From NCBI RefSeq assembly GCF_005434945.1, contig NZ_SKCH01000006.1, positions 124,001 to 188,000 of the forward strand: 64,000 bases of DNA. Direction: 5' to 3'. Shown one piece after another: positions 29,761 through 38,747 of this stretch; within the stretch, counting starts at the first letter, position 1, and the number at the start of each line of letters is the position of its first letter. The notes below the pieces were generated by a model. It was not told the origin of the DNA. It saw only the letters and a list, made by a program, of their open reading frames with translations, and did not search any database. The DNA is from Prescottella subtropica. Its GTDB lineage: Bacteria > Actinomycetota > Actinomycetes > Mycobacteriales > Mycobacteriaceae. Position numbers and translations under genes: made by a program.

Positions 29761-30272
29761 TGCTGACCGACGCACAACACGACAAGGCACTGGACGACTA
29801 CCGGGCGTTCCTCGCCACGCGCAAGACCGTCGTGATCGCGACCCAGGACGAGAACGGTGACCCGTTCCTGTCGATCGCTCCGTTCGTCGTCCACGACGGT
29901 GGCCTCTACGTGTACGCGAGCGAGGTCGCGGACCACTACCGGTACCTGCGTGACGCGAACACCGTGCGGGTCCTGATCCACGCCGACGAGTCCGCGTCCG
30001 GCAACGTCTTCGGTGTGGAGCGGGCCAGCTTCGTGTGCACCGTCGAGCAGAAGCCGGAAGAGGGCCACGACGCCGTCTTCGAGAAGTTCGCCGACCACAC
30101 CAACGCCAAGCTGGTCGAGACGCTCCGCGGCCTCGACTTCCACCTGTTCCGCCTGACCCCGCAGGACGGCCGCTACGTGGTCGGCTTCGGCAAGGCATTC
30201 GAGGTCAGCTTCGACGGCACCCGCTTCGATCACGTCGTCATCGACAAGAAGCCGGCTGCCGCAACCAACTGA
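29760..30272 (+). CDS. HugZ-like heme-utilisation protein (FMN-binding split barrel)
   Basis: A 170-residue protein of the pyridoxamine 5'-phosphate oxidase-like fold. N-terminal TRKTVVIATQDENGDPFLSIAPFVVHDGG is the split-barrel core. The segment FHLFRLTPQDGRYVVGFGKAFEV is the part that marks HugZ/HutZ proteins, which bind and degrade heme to release iron. Position as the last gene of an iron-box-controlled heme ABC operon supports this over a vitamin B6 role. GGAGAG lies four bases upstream of ATG 29760. Confidence 0.8.
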   Translation: MLTDAQHDKALDDYRAFLATRKTVVIATQDENGDPFLSIAPFVVHDGGLYVYASEVADHYRYLRDANTVRVLIHADESASGNVFGVERASFVCTVEQKPEEGHDAVFEKFADHTNAKLVETLRGLDFHLFRLTPQDGRYVVGFGKAFEVSFDGTRFDHVVIDKKPAAATN

Positions 30273-30284
30273 CGCACCGGTGTC

Positions 30285-30322
30285 CACTGTGGCCAGGCTC
30301 GCTCCCGAGCCTGGCCACAGTG
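30285..30322. terminator. Bidirectional terminator between the heme operon and the next gene
   Basis: Perfect 17-bp arms (30285-30301 and 30306-30322) with a 4-base loop lie between two convergent stops. No T-run follows on either side. Confidence 0.75.
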
Positions 30323-30326
30323 CTGT

Positions 30327-30809
30327 TCAGGATCGGGTCGGCATGAGGTTCGACCGTCCGGCGACGACGGGGATCCACGACGCCGCCAGCAGCGCCGTGC
30401 CCGCCCATTCGACGAGCAGCCCGTACCCGATGCTGCCGGTGCCGGTGACCCGGGCGGCGTGCTGCGACCAGTAGGTGAGCAGGCCGAGGACGGTGCCGAC
30501 GGTGACGCCGGCCATCGCGATCCACGCGAGCATCCAGCGCCGGGTCCACACCGCGAGCGCGGAGAACCCGATCCCGAAGACGACCACGAACCACGTGAAC
30601 AGCCGTGCGAGGGAGGCGACCTCGTGGTGGCCGCCGGCGAGGACGTGCCATGCCCGCAGTCCGTCGACCTGCGGAGCGGCCAGCGCGATCAGCAGGACCG
30701 CGACGGTCGCGGTGATCACCGGGCCGCGGCCCCGCGGGTCGACCTCGCGGGCCACCTTCGCCTCGATCGCGGCGAGTTCACGCCGCAGCAGCGAGAGGTC
30801 GTCGCTCAT
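30327..30809 (-). CDS. Four-helix membrane protein of unknown function
   Basis: A 160-residue protein with a charged, probably helical N-terminus (LLRRELAAIEAKVAREVDP) followed by four membrane helices at about residues 32-46, 66-86, 90-112 and 125-148. No catalytic motif is visible. It is alone on its strand and divergent from the acyl-CoA synthetase. Likely an actinobacterial conserved membrane protein; I cannot assign a function. Confidence 0.78.
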   Translation of the reverse strand: MSDDLSLLRRELAAIEAKVAREVDPRGRGPVITATVAVLLIALAAPQVDGLRAWHVLAGGHHEVASLARLFTWFVVVFGIGFSALAVWTRRWMLAWIAMAGVTVGTVLGLLTYWSQHAARVTGTGSIGYGLLVEWAGTALLAASWIPVVAGRSNLMPTRS

Positions 30810-30946
30810 CTGCTCACACCGGTCGAGTTACGGCTGCATTCACACACGCCCTCGACCCTAGCCACCACGACGTTCCGGGCGATATCCGCCCACATGTGAC
30901 TGATTTCACCACTAGTCTGGGGCTGTCGCCGTCGAGGGGAGCCGCC

Positions 30947-32590
30947 GTGCAGGACGTTCTGACGAAGATCACCGACATGTTGCGTGCGGTGTGCGTGATG
31001 GGCCGGTCCGGACTGATCCCGTTTCCCCGTGTCGACGAGGGCATCGTGCTGCTGCGCGCCGTCGACCGGTACGGGCCGTTCGCCGGCGCCGTCCACGCGC
31101 ACGCCTCGACCGGGCGGGACCGGGTCGCCCTGATCGACGAGCGGGGGCCGCTCACCTACCGTGAGCTCGAGGAACTGTCGAACGCGCTGGTGCGGGGGTG
31201 GCGGGCCGCGGGCATCGGCGCCGGGACGTGCGTCGGCGCGATGTGCCGCAACCACCGCTATCTGGTGGTGACGATGCTCGCCGCCGCGAAGGCCGGGATC
31301 CGGCTGGTGCTGATGAACACCGGATTCGCCCGCCGCCAGCTCGCCGACGTCGCGCAGCGGGAAGGTGTGCGGCACTTCGTGTTCGACACCGAATTCGCGG
31401 ACGTCGCGGACGCGTTGCCGTCGGACGTCACCCCGCTGCTGGCGTGGGTCGACGGCCCCGTCCGCACACCGCCGGCCGAGGAGCCGGTCCGCACCCTCGA
31501 CGATGTGATCGACGGCCGGTCCACCGCCTCGGTGCCGGCCCCGGACGAGCCGGGCACGTTCATCCTGCTCACCAGCGGCACCACCGGCACCCCGAAGGGG
31601 GCGCCGCGCGGGCACACGTCCCCGTTCGTGACGGCCCAGTTCCTCGACCGGATCCCGTTGCGGCCCAATCAGATCCTTGTCATGCCGGCGCCGGCGTTCC
31701 ACGGCACCGGACTCTCGCAACTGGCACTGGGGTTGGCGCTCGAGAACACGATCGTGCTGTCGCGCCGCTTCGACCCGGAGGCGACGGTCCGACTGCTCGC
31801 CGAACATCGGGCCGACACGCTCGTCCTGGTGCCGACGATGCTGCAGCGGATCGTCGACCTAGGACCGGAGGTGCTGTCCCGCTACGACACGTCGAACCTG
31901 AAGGTGATCTTCGCGGCCGGGTCGTCGCTGTCCCCCGACCTGTGCATCCGCACCCAGCAGGCGTTCGGGAAGGTGCTGCACAACTTCTACGGGTCCACCG
32001 AGGTCGCCGCCGTCACCGTCGCCACCCCCGACGATCTCGAGCGTGCCCCCGGCACCGCGGGACGGGCACCGGCGACGTGCCACATCGCCCTGATCGACGA
32101 CGCCGGACGGAAGATCACCGCACCGAACGTGGTGGGACGCATCTTCGCGCGCAGCGGCCTGAGCTTCGCCGGTTACACCGACGGCCGCGACAAGGAGCGC
32201 ATCGACGGCATGCTCTCCACCGGCGACGTCGGCCACTTCGACACGGACGGACTACTGTTCGTCGACGGCCGCGACGACGACATGATCGTCTCCGGCGGCG
32301 AGAACGTGTACCCCCTCGAGGTGGAGAACGTCCTCGCCGAACGCGCCGACGTCCTCGAGGTCGCCGTCGTCGGGGTCGCCGACGACGAGTTCGGGCACCG
32401 ACTGCGCGCGTTCGTGGTTCCGGCACCGGGGTCGGCACGCGACGCCGACGACATCCGCTCCCACGTCAAGGCGAATCTGGCCCGCTACAAGGTGCCACGG
32501 GACGTCGTGTTCGTCGACGAGCTTCCCCGCAATGCGACCGGGAAACTGCTGCGCCGGGTGCTGGTGGAGACCGACGGCGAGACGCACTGA
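30947..32590 (+). CDS. Long-chain acyl-CoA synthetase (FadD/AMP-binding)
   Basis: The enzyme activates a carboxylic acid with ATP and joins it to CoA through an acyl-AMP. The 547-residue protein has the P-loop-like LLTSGTTGTPKGA, YGSTE, the ATP-binding MLSTGDVG and the hinge DGRDDDMIVSGGENVYP, and ends with the catalytic lysine motif NATGKLLRR. AGGGGAG lies six bases before GTG 30947. Length and sequence style resemble mycobacterial FadD2/FadD12. The substrate is not predictable. Confidence 0.9.
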   Translation: MQDVLTKITDMLRAVCVMGRSGLIPFPRVDEGIVLLRAVDRYGPFAGAVHAHASTGRDRVALIDERGPLTYRELEELSNALVRGWRAAGIGAGTCVGAMCRNHRYLVVTMLAAAKAGIRLVLMNTGFARRQLADVAQREGVRHFVFDTEFADVADALPSDVTPLLAWVDGPVRTPPAEEPVRTLDDVIDGRSTASVPAPDEPGTFILLTSGTTGTPKGAPRGHTSPFVTAQFLDRIPLRPNQILVMPAPAFHGTGLSQLALGLALENTIVLSRRFDPEATVRLLAEHRADTLVLVPTMLQRIVDLGPEVLSRYDTSNLKVIFAAGSSLSPDLCIRTQQAFGKVLHNFYGSTEVAAVTVATPDDLERAPGTAGRAPATCHIALIDDAGRKITAPNVVGRIFARSGLSFAGYTDGRDKERIDGMLSTGDVGHFDTDGLLFVDGRDDDMIVSGGENVYPLEVENVLAERADVLEVAVVGVADDEFGHRLRAFVVPAPGSARDADDIRSHVKANLARYKVPRDVVFVDELPRNATGKLLRRVLVETDGETH

Positions 32591-32607
32591 GCACCGGCAG
32601 ACATGCG

Positions 32608-32640
32608 AAAACCCCCGCCCTGAATCAGGACGGGGGTTTT
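32608..32640. terminator. Bidirectional terminator between fadD and initiator tRNA
   Basis: A 15-bp stem with one mismatch carries A4 on the left and T4 on the right, with a CCCCCG/CGGGGG core. It therefore works for the acyl-CoA synthetase on the plus strand and for the tRNA on the minus strand. Confidence 0.92.
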
Positions 32641-32644
32641 CGAG

Positions 32645-32721
32645 TGGTAGCGGGGACAGGATTTGAACCTGCGACCTCTGGGTTATGAGCCCAGCGAGCT
32701 ACCGAGCTGCTCCACCCCGCG
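32645..32721 (-). tRNA. Initiator tRNA-fMet (CAT)
   Basis: The reverse complement begins CGCGGGGTGGAGCAGCTCGG and ends CCCCGCTACCA. The unpaired C1-A72 end and three G-C pairs flanking the CAT anticodon (GGGCTCATAACCC) identify the initiator rather than elongator tRNA. The CCA is encoded. Promoter and terminator flank it closely. Confidence 0.97.
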
Positions 32722-32732
32722 ATGCATGAACG

Positions 32733-32762
32733 AAGTTACACGAGCGGTGGAACGGAAGGCAA
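32733..32762 (-). promoter_or_regulatory. Promoter of initiator tRNA
   Basis: TTGCCT (32762-32757), an 18-base spacer and TAACTT (32738-32733) on the minus strand place the start a few bases before the tRNA. Confidence 0.6.
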
Positions 32763-32856
32763 ATCGCCTGTACGCGGACCGGATCGACATCCGTGCCGAC
32801 GCTGAGCGCCCCGCCGAATGTGGTGCAGTTCACGAAATCCCGGTAATCCATCTCAC

Positions 32857-33730
<874 letters not shown>

Positions 33731-33739
33731 TCCCCCGTA

Positions 33740-33794
33740 ACAGCTGAAGGGACCCTTTGTGCGCTGTGAGCGCACAAAGGGTCCCTTCAGCTGT
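33740..33794. terminator. 26-bp perfect palindrome between rpf and UPF0182 genes
   Basis: Arms 33740-33765 and 33769-33794 are perfectly complementary with a 3-base loop (GTG). The arm contains AGCTGAAGGGACCCTTTGTG. It lies between convergent genes, nine bases after the rpf stop, and would form a very stable two-way terminator. It could also be a dispersed palindromic element. Confidence 0.8.
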
Positions 33795-33831
33795 CGGCGC
33801 GGGAGTGCGCCTTCGTCCGTCGCCGGGCGGG

Positions 33832-36759
33832 TTACCCGCCGGCGTTCTTGTATGCCTGGACGGCCTTCTGCAGTTGTTCGAGGGCGTCGCCGTAGGCCTT
33901 GAAGTCGCCGCTCTGCTGCGCCGACTGGAGCGTGGCGAGCGCCGAGTCGAGCTGGGTGATCGCGGCGGCCTTGTCGGCGGGCTGTCCGGACGGGGTCGGC
34001 GTGGGCGGCGGGGTCTGGCCTTCCGCTTCCGGTGCGGGCGGCGGGGTTTCACCGCTGGGTGCGGTGGCAGCGTTGCCTGCGCCGGAGCCGAACACCTGGT
34101 CGAGTGCTTCGGCGAGGGTCGGCGCGTAGCCGACGCGGATGCCGGTGGTGTCGGTGAAGCTGACCATGATGCGGGCGAGCTGCGGGAACGCGTTGGTCGC
34201 ATTCTTCCGCTGCGTGTAGATCGGTTCGACGTAGAGGATGCCGCCGTCGCCGATGGGCAGGGTGAGCAGGTTGCCGTAGATCACCTTGTTCGCCTGACCG
34301 AGCAGTGCCAGCTCACTGGCGACCTTCGTGTTCGACGTCATCGTGGACTGCGCCTGCTGCGGGCCCTGGGTCTGGGTCTCGGTGGGCAGCTGCAGGACCC
34401 GGAACTTGCCGTAGTGCTCGGGATCGGACTGCACCGAAATGTATGCCGCGAGCAGTTCCCGGTTGAAGCCCTCCATCGGGCTGGTGAGCACGAACTGGGG
34501 CTTGGCGGTGTCGGGGTTGCCGGACAGCACGTAGTACGGCGGCTGGTTCTTGTCGGTGTCGACCGTCGGATCACTGGGAACCGACCAGAACGCGTTGTTG
34601 CTGAAGAACACCGCCGGGTCGTCGACGTGGTACTTCCCGAGCATCTGACGCTGCACCTTGAACAGGTCCTCCGGGTACCGGAAGTGTTCCTGCAGGTCGG
34701 CGGAGACGTCCGACTTGGGCTTGACGGTGTCGGGGAAGACACCCATCCACGCCTTGAGGACCGGGTCGTTCTCGTCGACCTGGTAGAGGGTGACGGTGCC
34801 GTCGTACGCGTCGACGGTGGCCTTCACCGAGTTACGGATGTACGAGACTTCCTGCTTGGGCAGCATCCGACCCGGGGTCTGGTTGGTGGCGCTGTCCTGG
34901 ACCAGTCCGTCGAGCGACGACCGCTGCGCGTACGGGTAGTTGTCGAGCGTGGTGTAGGCGTCGACGATCCACTGCATCCGGCCGTCGACGACCGCCGGGT
35001 ACACGGCGCCGTCGGTGGTCAGCCACGGCGCGACCTTGTTGACGCGGTCGGCGGGATCCCGGTTGTAGATGATCTTCGAGTCGGAGCCGATGGCACCCGA
35101 GAACAGGATGTTGCGTTCGGTGTACTTGCTCGCGAACGCCAACCGGTTGAACCAGTTGCCGATACCGACACCGCCGCCACCGGTGTAGGTGTAGTTCTGG
35201 CCGTCGATGTCGTATTCGCGGGGGGCGCTGCCCGGGTCGCCGCCGACGATCGCGTAGTCGGCGTCGGACGCGGCGATGACCGGTCCGTAGTAGATCCGCG
35301 GGTTCTCCACCTCGAGCGCCTTGTCCGTCGGCTTGGTGGTGAGGTCGCTGACGCTGTAGATCGGGTAGCCGCCGGTGTTGTTCTGGGCGTCGCCGCTGAC
35401 GGCGGTCACCTGGTTGGCGTAGGCCGCGACGAAGCCGTTGCCGTGCGTGTACACGGTGTGCTTGTTGATCCAGTCCGCCTGGTTGTCCTGCAGGCTCGAC
35501 GGGGACAGTTCGCGGGCGGCGACGACGAAGTCGCGGACCTGACCGTCGACCTCGTACCGGTCGATGTTGAGCGATTTCGGGAACGCGTAGAAGTTCTTGA
35601 GCTGCTGCTGCGCGGTGAACGTCGGGGAGAGCACGTTCGGGTCGAGCAGGCGGGTGTTCGCAATGGTCGTGACATCCGCCGGCACGTCCTTGGGCTGCTT
35701 CACGGATTTCCCGGAGTAGTCGACGTAGTCGACCATGTCGTCGGTGATCCCGTACGCCTGCCGGGTCGCCGCGATGTTCCGTTCGATGTAGGCGCGTTCC
35801 TTGTCGGCCGCGTTCGGCTTGACGGAGAACTGTTCGACGATCAGCGGCCACACGGCGCCGACGAGGATCGACGAGAACACGAGCAGGGCGACGGCCATCG
35901 CGGGGATCCGCAGGTCGCGCAGGAAGATCGCCGCGAAGAACGCGATCGCACAGATGATCGCGATCGACATGAGGATCAGCTTGGCCGGGAGCACCGCGTT
36001 GATGTCGGTGTAGCCGGCGCCGGTGAACGTGGGTTCCTTGCGGCTGCTGGACAGCAGCGCGTACCGGTCGAACCAGTAGGACACGGCCTTGAGCAGGACG
36101 AACGTGCCCGCGAGGACCGCGAGCTGGACGCGGGCGGCCCGGGTCAGGGCGCTCTGCCGGTTGCCGAGGCGCAGGCCACCGAAGATGTAGTGGGTGACCA
36201 GGCTCGCGAAGAACGCGATGACCACGGCGACGAACAGCCAGTTGAGGACGAACTGGTAGAACGGCAGCGAGAACGCGTAGAAGCCGATGTCCTTACCGAA
36301 CTGAGGGTCGGTGACACCGAACGATTCCCGGTTGAGGAACAACTGCACGATCGACCAGCCGGCCTGCCCGACGAGGCCGGCGAACAGTCCGATGACGACC
36401 GGGATACCGATCCCGAACAACTTCTGCCGCGCCATCACCGACGTGCGGTAGCGCGCGACGGGGTCGTTGGCGCCGGGTGACGGCAGGAACATCGGCCGCG
36501 ACCGGTAGGCCAGCAGCAGTGCCAGCCACACGATCAGTCCGACGACCAGTCCGACGACCAGGAACAACACGATCCGGGTGACCACGACCGTGCTGAACAC
36601 GCTGCGGAAGTCGACTTCACCGAACCACAGCCAGTCGGTGTAGACGTCGACGAACCGGGGGCCGAACAGCAGCAACGCGGCTGCGATCAACGCCAGGATC
36701 AACAGCACGCGTGTGCGTTTCGACAACGAAGGTAGTCCGGCGGGGGGCCTCATGCCCAC
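33832..36759 (-). CDS. UPF0182-family large membrane protein
   Basis: A 975-residue protein equivalent to Rv3193c. The first third has seven membrane helices (first at residues 18-33), followed by a large extracellular region of about 600 residues and an acidic, Pro-rich then Ala/Gln-rich helical tail. There is no known catalytic motif and the function of the family is not established. Start is GTG 36759 with GGGAG eight bases upstream; ATG 36753 is possible. The gene diverges from the PPA1309-family gene. Confidence 0.92.
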   Translation of the reverse strand: MGMRPPAGLPSLSKRTRVLLILALIAAALLLFGPRFVDVYTDWLWFGEVDFRSVFSTVVVTRIVLFLVVGLVVGLIVWLALLLAYRSRPMFLPSPGANDPVARYRTSVMARQKLFGIGIPVVIGLFAGLVGQAGWSIVQLFLNRESFGVTDPQFGKDIGFYAFSLPFYQFVLNWLFVAVVIAFFASLVTHYIFGGLRLGNRQSALTRAARVQLAVLAGTFVLLKAVSYWFDRYALLSSSRKEPTFTGAGYTDINAVLPAKLILMSIAIICAIAFFAAIFLRDLRIPAMAVALLVFSSILVGAVWPLIVEQFSVKPNAADKERAYIERNIAATRQAYGITDDMVDYVDYSGKSVKQPKDVPADVTTIANTRLLDPNVLSPTFTAQQQLKNFYAFPKSLNIDRYEVDGQVRDFVVAARELSPSSLQDNQADWINKHTVYTHGNGFVAAYANQVTAVSGDAQNNTGGYPIYSVSDLTTKPTDKALEVENPRIYYGPVIAASDADYAIVGGDPGSAPREYDIDGQNYTYTGGGGVGIGNWFNRLAFASKYTERNILFSGAIGSDSKIIYNRDPADRVNKVAPWLTTDGAVYPAVVDGRMQWIVDAYTTLDNYPYAQRSSLDGLVQDSATNQTPGRMLPKQEVSYIRNSVKATVDAYDGTVTLYQVDENDPVLKAWMGVFPDTVKPKSDVSADLQEHFRYPEDLFKVQRQMLGKYHVDDPAVFFSNNAFWSVPSDPTVDTDKNQPPYYVLSGNPDTAKPQFVLTSPMEGFNRELLAAYISVQSDPEHYGKFRVLQLPTETQTQGPQQAQSTMTSNTKVASELALLGQANKVIYGNLLTLPIGDGGILYVEPIYTQRKNATNAFPQLARIMVSFTDTTGIRVGYAPTLAEALDQVFGSGAGNAATAPSGETPPPAPEAEGQTPPPTPTPSGQPADKAAAITQLDSALATLQSAQQSGDFKAYGDALEQLQKAVQAYKNAGG

Positions 36760-36927
36760 GTGCCACTCTCCCTACAAATCCGGCGACGCCTTCGCGCCGC
36801 AGCCAATGCACCGTCCAGCGTCACCAGAGAGTGACCGTTTCGTCCCACTCTACGTGCCGAGGGTCCGTCGCGGGCGCCATGACCGACGGGCGTCGACGCG
36901 AACCCCTGGTGCAAGGATAGGGAAGTG

Positions 36928-37581
36928 ATGGATAGCAATGGTGTGTTCTCCGGGGATGGCCCGGTCGGCGGCGGGTCGCACGTGAGCCGATCCGACGAAT
37001 CTCTGCGCCGATGCGTGCACGAGGTGATCGATTTCGTCGACGGCAACGGGTGGGGTCGGCCGCCGGTGATGTTCGCGCTCGTACCGACCGCGCTGATCGC
37101 GGCGGCGGAGCCGTCACTGCTCGATCAGCTCGACGACGGCGCCGAGCTGACGCCGATCGAGCAGGAGTCCCTGCCCGACGACGTCGAGGGCGGCTCCCCC
37201 GCGCTCGACGAGTTCCTCGCCACCACCAGTTGGCCGTCCGAGATCGTCGGCTGTGTCCTGGTGCAGGAGATCGTGGTCCTGCCGCCGGCCGCCGAACTCG
37301 AACTGGACTCCGCTGTCGACGAGGCCGCGGCCCCCGCCCTGTCGGATCGGCACACCGCCGACGAGGCCGCCCGGACGGCCGCCGAGGGGCACCCGGACCG
37401 TCGGGAGGCCCGGCTGATCGCCGCGGTGCTGCGGGACGGTCCGTCGATCGCGTTGCTGCAGCTGCGTCCCACCGACGACGACGATCCGTTCGCGGGACTG
37501 GAACTGCGCACCTACGACAACCTCGCGCCCGGCGTGGTGTCCGCGCTGTACGCGACACTCGAGGCGGACCCGGACCTGTAG
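36928..37581 (+). CDS. PPA1309-family protein
   Basis: A 217-residue soluble acidic protein found across actinobacteria next to the UPF0182 and PDZ-protease genes. Recognisable parts are LRRCVHEVIDFVDGNGWGRPPVMFALVPT, ATTSWPSEIVGCVLVQE and the C-terminal LELRTYDNLAPGVVSALYATL. No active site is evident. Function unknown. The start is ATG 36928, with GTG 36925 just before it. It converges on the protease gene with a 10-base gap. Confidence 0.85.
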   Translation: MDSNGVFSGDGPVGGGSHVSRSDESLRRCVHEVIDFVDGNGWGRPPVMFALVPTALIAAAEPSLLDQLDDGAELTPIEQESLPDDVEGGSPALDEFLATTSWPSEIVGCVLVQEIVVLPPAAELELDSAVDEAAAPALSDRHTADEAARTAAEGHPDRREARLIAAVLRDGPSIALLQLRPTDDDDPFAGLELRTYDNLAPGVVSALYATLEADPDL

Positions 37582-37591
37582 GACCCGGAGG

Positions 37592-38644
37592 TCAGCAACT
37601 GGGGGCGGGGGCTCCGACGTCGATCGCGTCGAGGGCGTCCACCGCGCCGGACAGGGTCTCGACCTTCACCAGGTCGAGACCCTCGGGCCGGGTGGCGACG
37701 GCCTCGTCGCAGTTGTTCGCGGGCACCAGGAAGGTCGTCGCACCGGCTTCCCGTGCGGCGACCATCTTGAACGGGATGCCGCCGATCGGCCCGACGTTGC
37801 CGTCCGGGTCGATGGTGCCGGTGCCGGCGACGAAGCCGCCGCCGTTGAGTTCGCCGGTGCTCAGCTTGTCGACGACCGCGAGGCTGAACATCAGTCCGGC
37901 CGACGGTCCGCCGATGTCGGCGAGGTTGAACGTGACGGTGAACGGCACGTCCGGCACCAGCACTGCATCGATCCCGAGATAGCCCTTGCCCGTGCCGGCG
38001 TCGTCCGGGCGGGAACCGAGGGTGACCGGCGTCGTCGACTCGACACCGTCGCGGCGGTAGGTGATCTGCACCGGGGTGCTCGGGGCGGTCGCGCCGATGA
38101 CGTCCTGCAGCGTGGTGAGGGAGTCGACGACGATGTCGTTCACCCTCAGGATCAGGTCCCCCTGCTTCAGGACGGCCGCGGCCGGTCCGTCGTCTGCGAC
38201 GGTCGTCACCTCGAGCGCCACCGGCTCGCCGAGGAACCGCAGGGCGGCCAGTTCGGCGCTGTTCTCGGATTTCCGGAACTGCCGGGCGTTCTCCTGCTGC
38301 ACCTCGTCCTTCGTCTTCTGCGGCGGATACACCTCCTCGCGCGGGACGAGTCCGTGCCGGCCGCTCGCCCACAGCCCGAGCGCGTCGAACAGCGACAGGT
38401 TGCCCCGCACCGCGACGGTCGTCATGTTGAGGTTTCCGCTGGTGGGGTCGAGATCGATACCCTCGATGTCGACGACGGGCCGGCGCTGGATCGTCCCGTC
38501 CACGTCGACGTCCGCCTCGCCGAGAGTGTTGATCGTCGGGCCGGGACCGAGCGCGACGAACGGCACCTTCACCGTCGTCCCGAGTACCCCGAGAGCCACC
38601 ACCGGGGCCAACGCTGCCAGCAAGGTCACCATCCGTCGGTTCAC
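37592..38644 (-). CDS. Membrane-anchored PDZ and Lon-type (S16) serine protease
   Basis: Equivalent to Rv3194c. From GTG 38644 the 350-residue protein has one N-terminal helix (MVTLLAALAPVVALGVLG), an extracellular region, a PDZ domain (VLKQGDLILRVNDIVVDS) and a Lon-like S16 domain with catalytic Ser in IGGPSAGLMFSL and Lys in GGIPFKMVAAREAG. The family is a secreted-side protease of unknown target. The frame is open further upstream but that would run into the promoter of the divergent zincin gene. Confidence 0.9.
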   Translation of the reverse strand: MNRRMVTLLAALAPVVALGVLGTTVKVPFVALGPGPTINTLGEADVDVDGTIQRRPVVDIEGIDLDPTSGNLNMTTVAVRGNLSLFDALGLWASGRHGLVPREEVYPPQKTKDEVQQENARQFRKSENSAELAALRFLGEPVALEVTTVADDGPAAAVLKQGDLILRVNDIVVDSLTTLQDVIGATAPSTPVQITYRRDGVESTTPVTLGSRPDDAGTGKGYLGIDAVLVPDVPFTVTFNLADIGGPSAGLMFSLAVVDKLSTGELNGGGFVAGTGTIDPDGNVGPIGGIPFKMVAAREAGATTFLVPANNCDEAVATRPEGLDLVKVETLSGAVDALDAIDVGAPAPSC

Positions 38645-38747
38645 CCGGCCAGAATAGAGGCCGCGGGGAATCCTCCGGCGCGGGCGTTCGCCGTCAGCGT
38701 GATCGCTGTGGGAGCCATCGGGCGTGTCGCCTTGTACCGTTGAAACC

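Noticed and set aside
33757-36480. A 907-codon open frame antisense to the UPF0182 gene
   Set aside because: High GC keeps opposite frames open. Its product is rich in Arg, Asp, Gly and Val with no domain, while the minus-strand protein has clear membrane helices and family identity.
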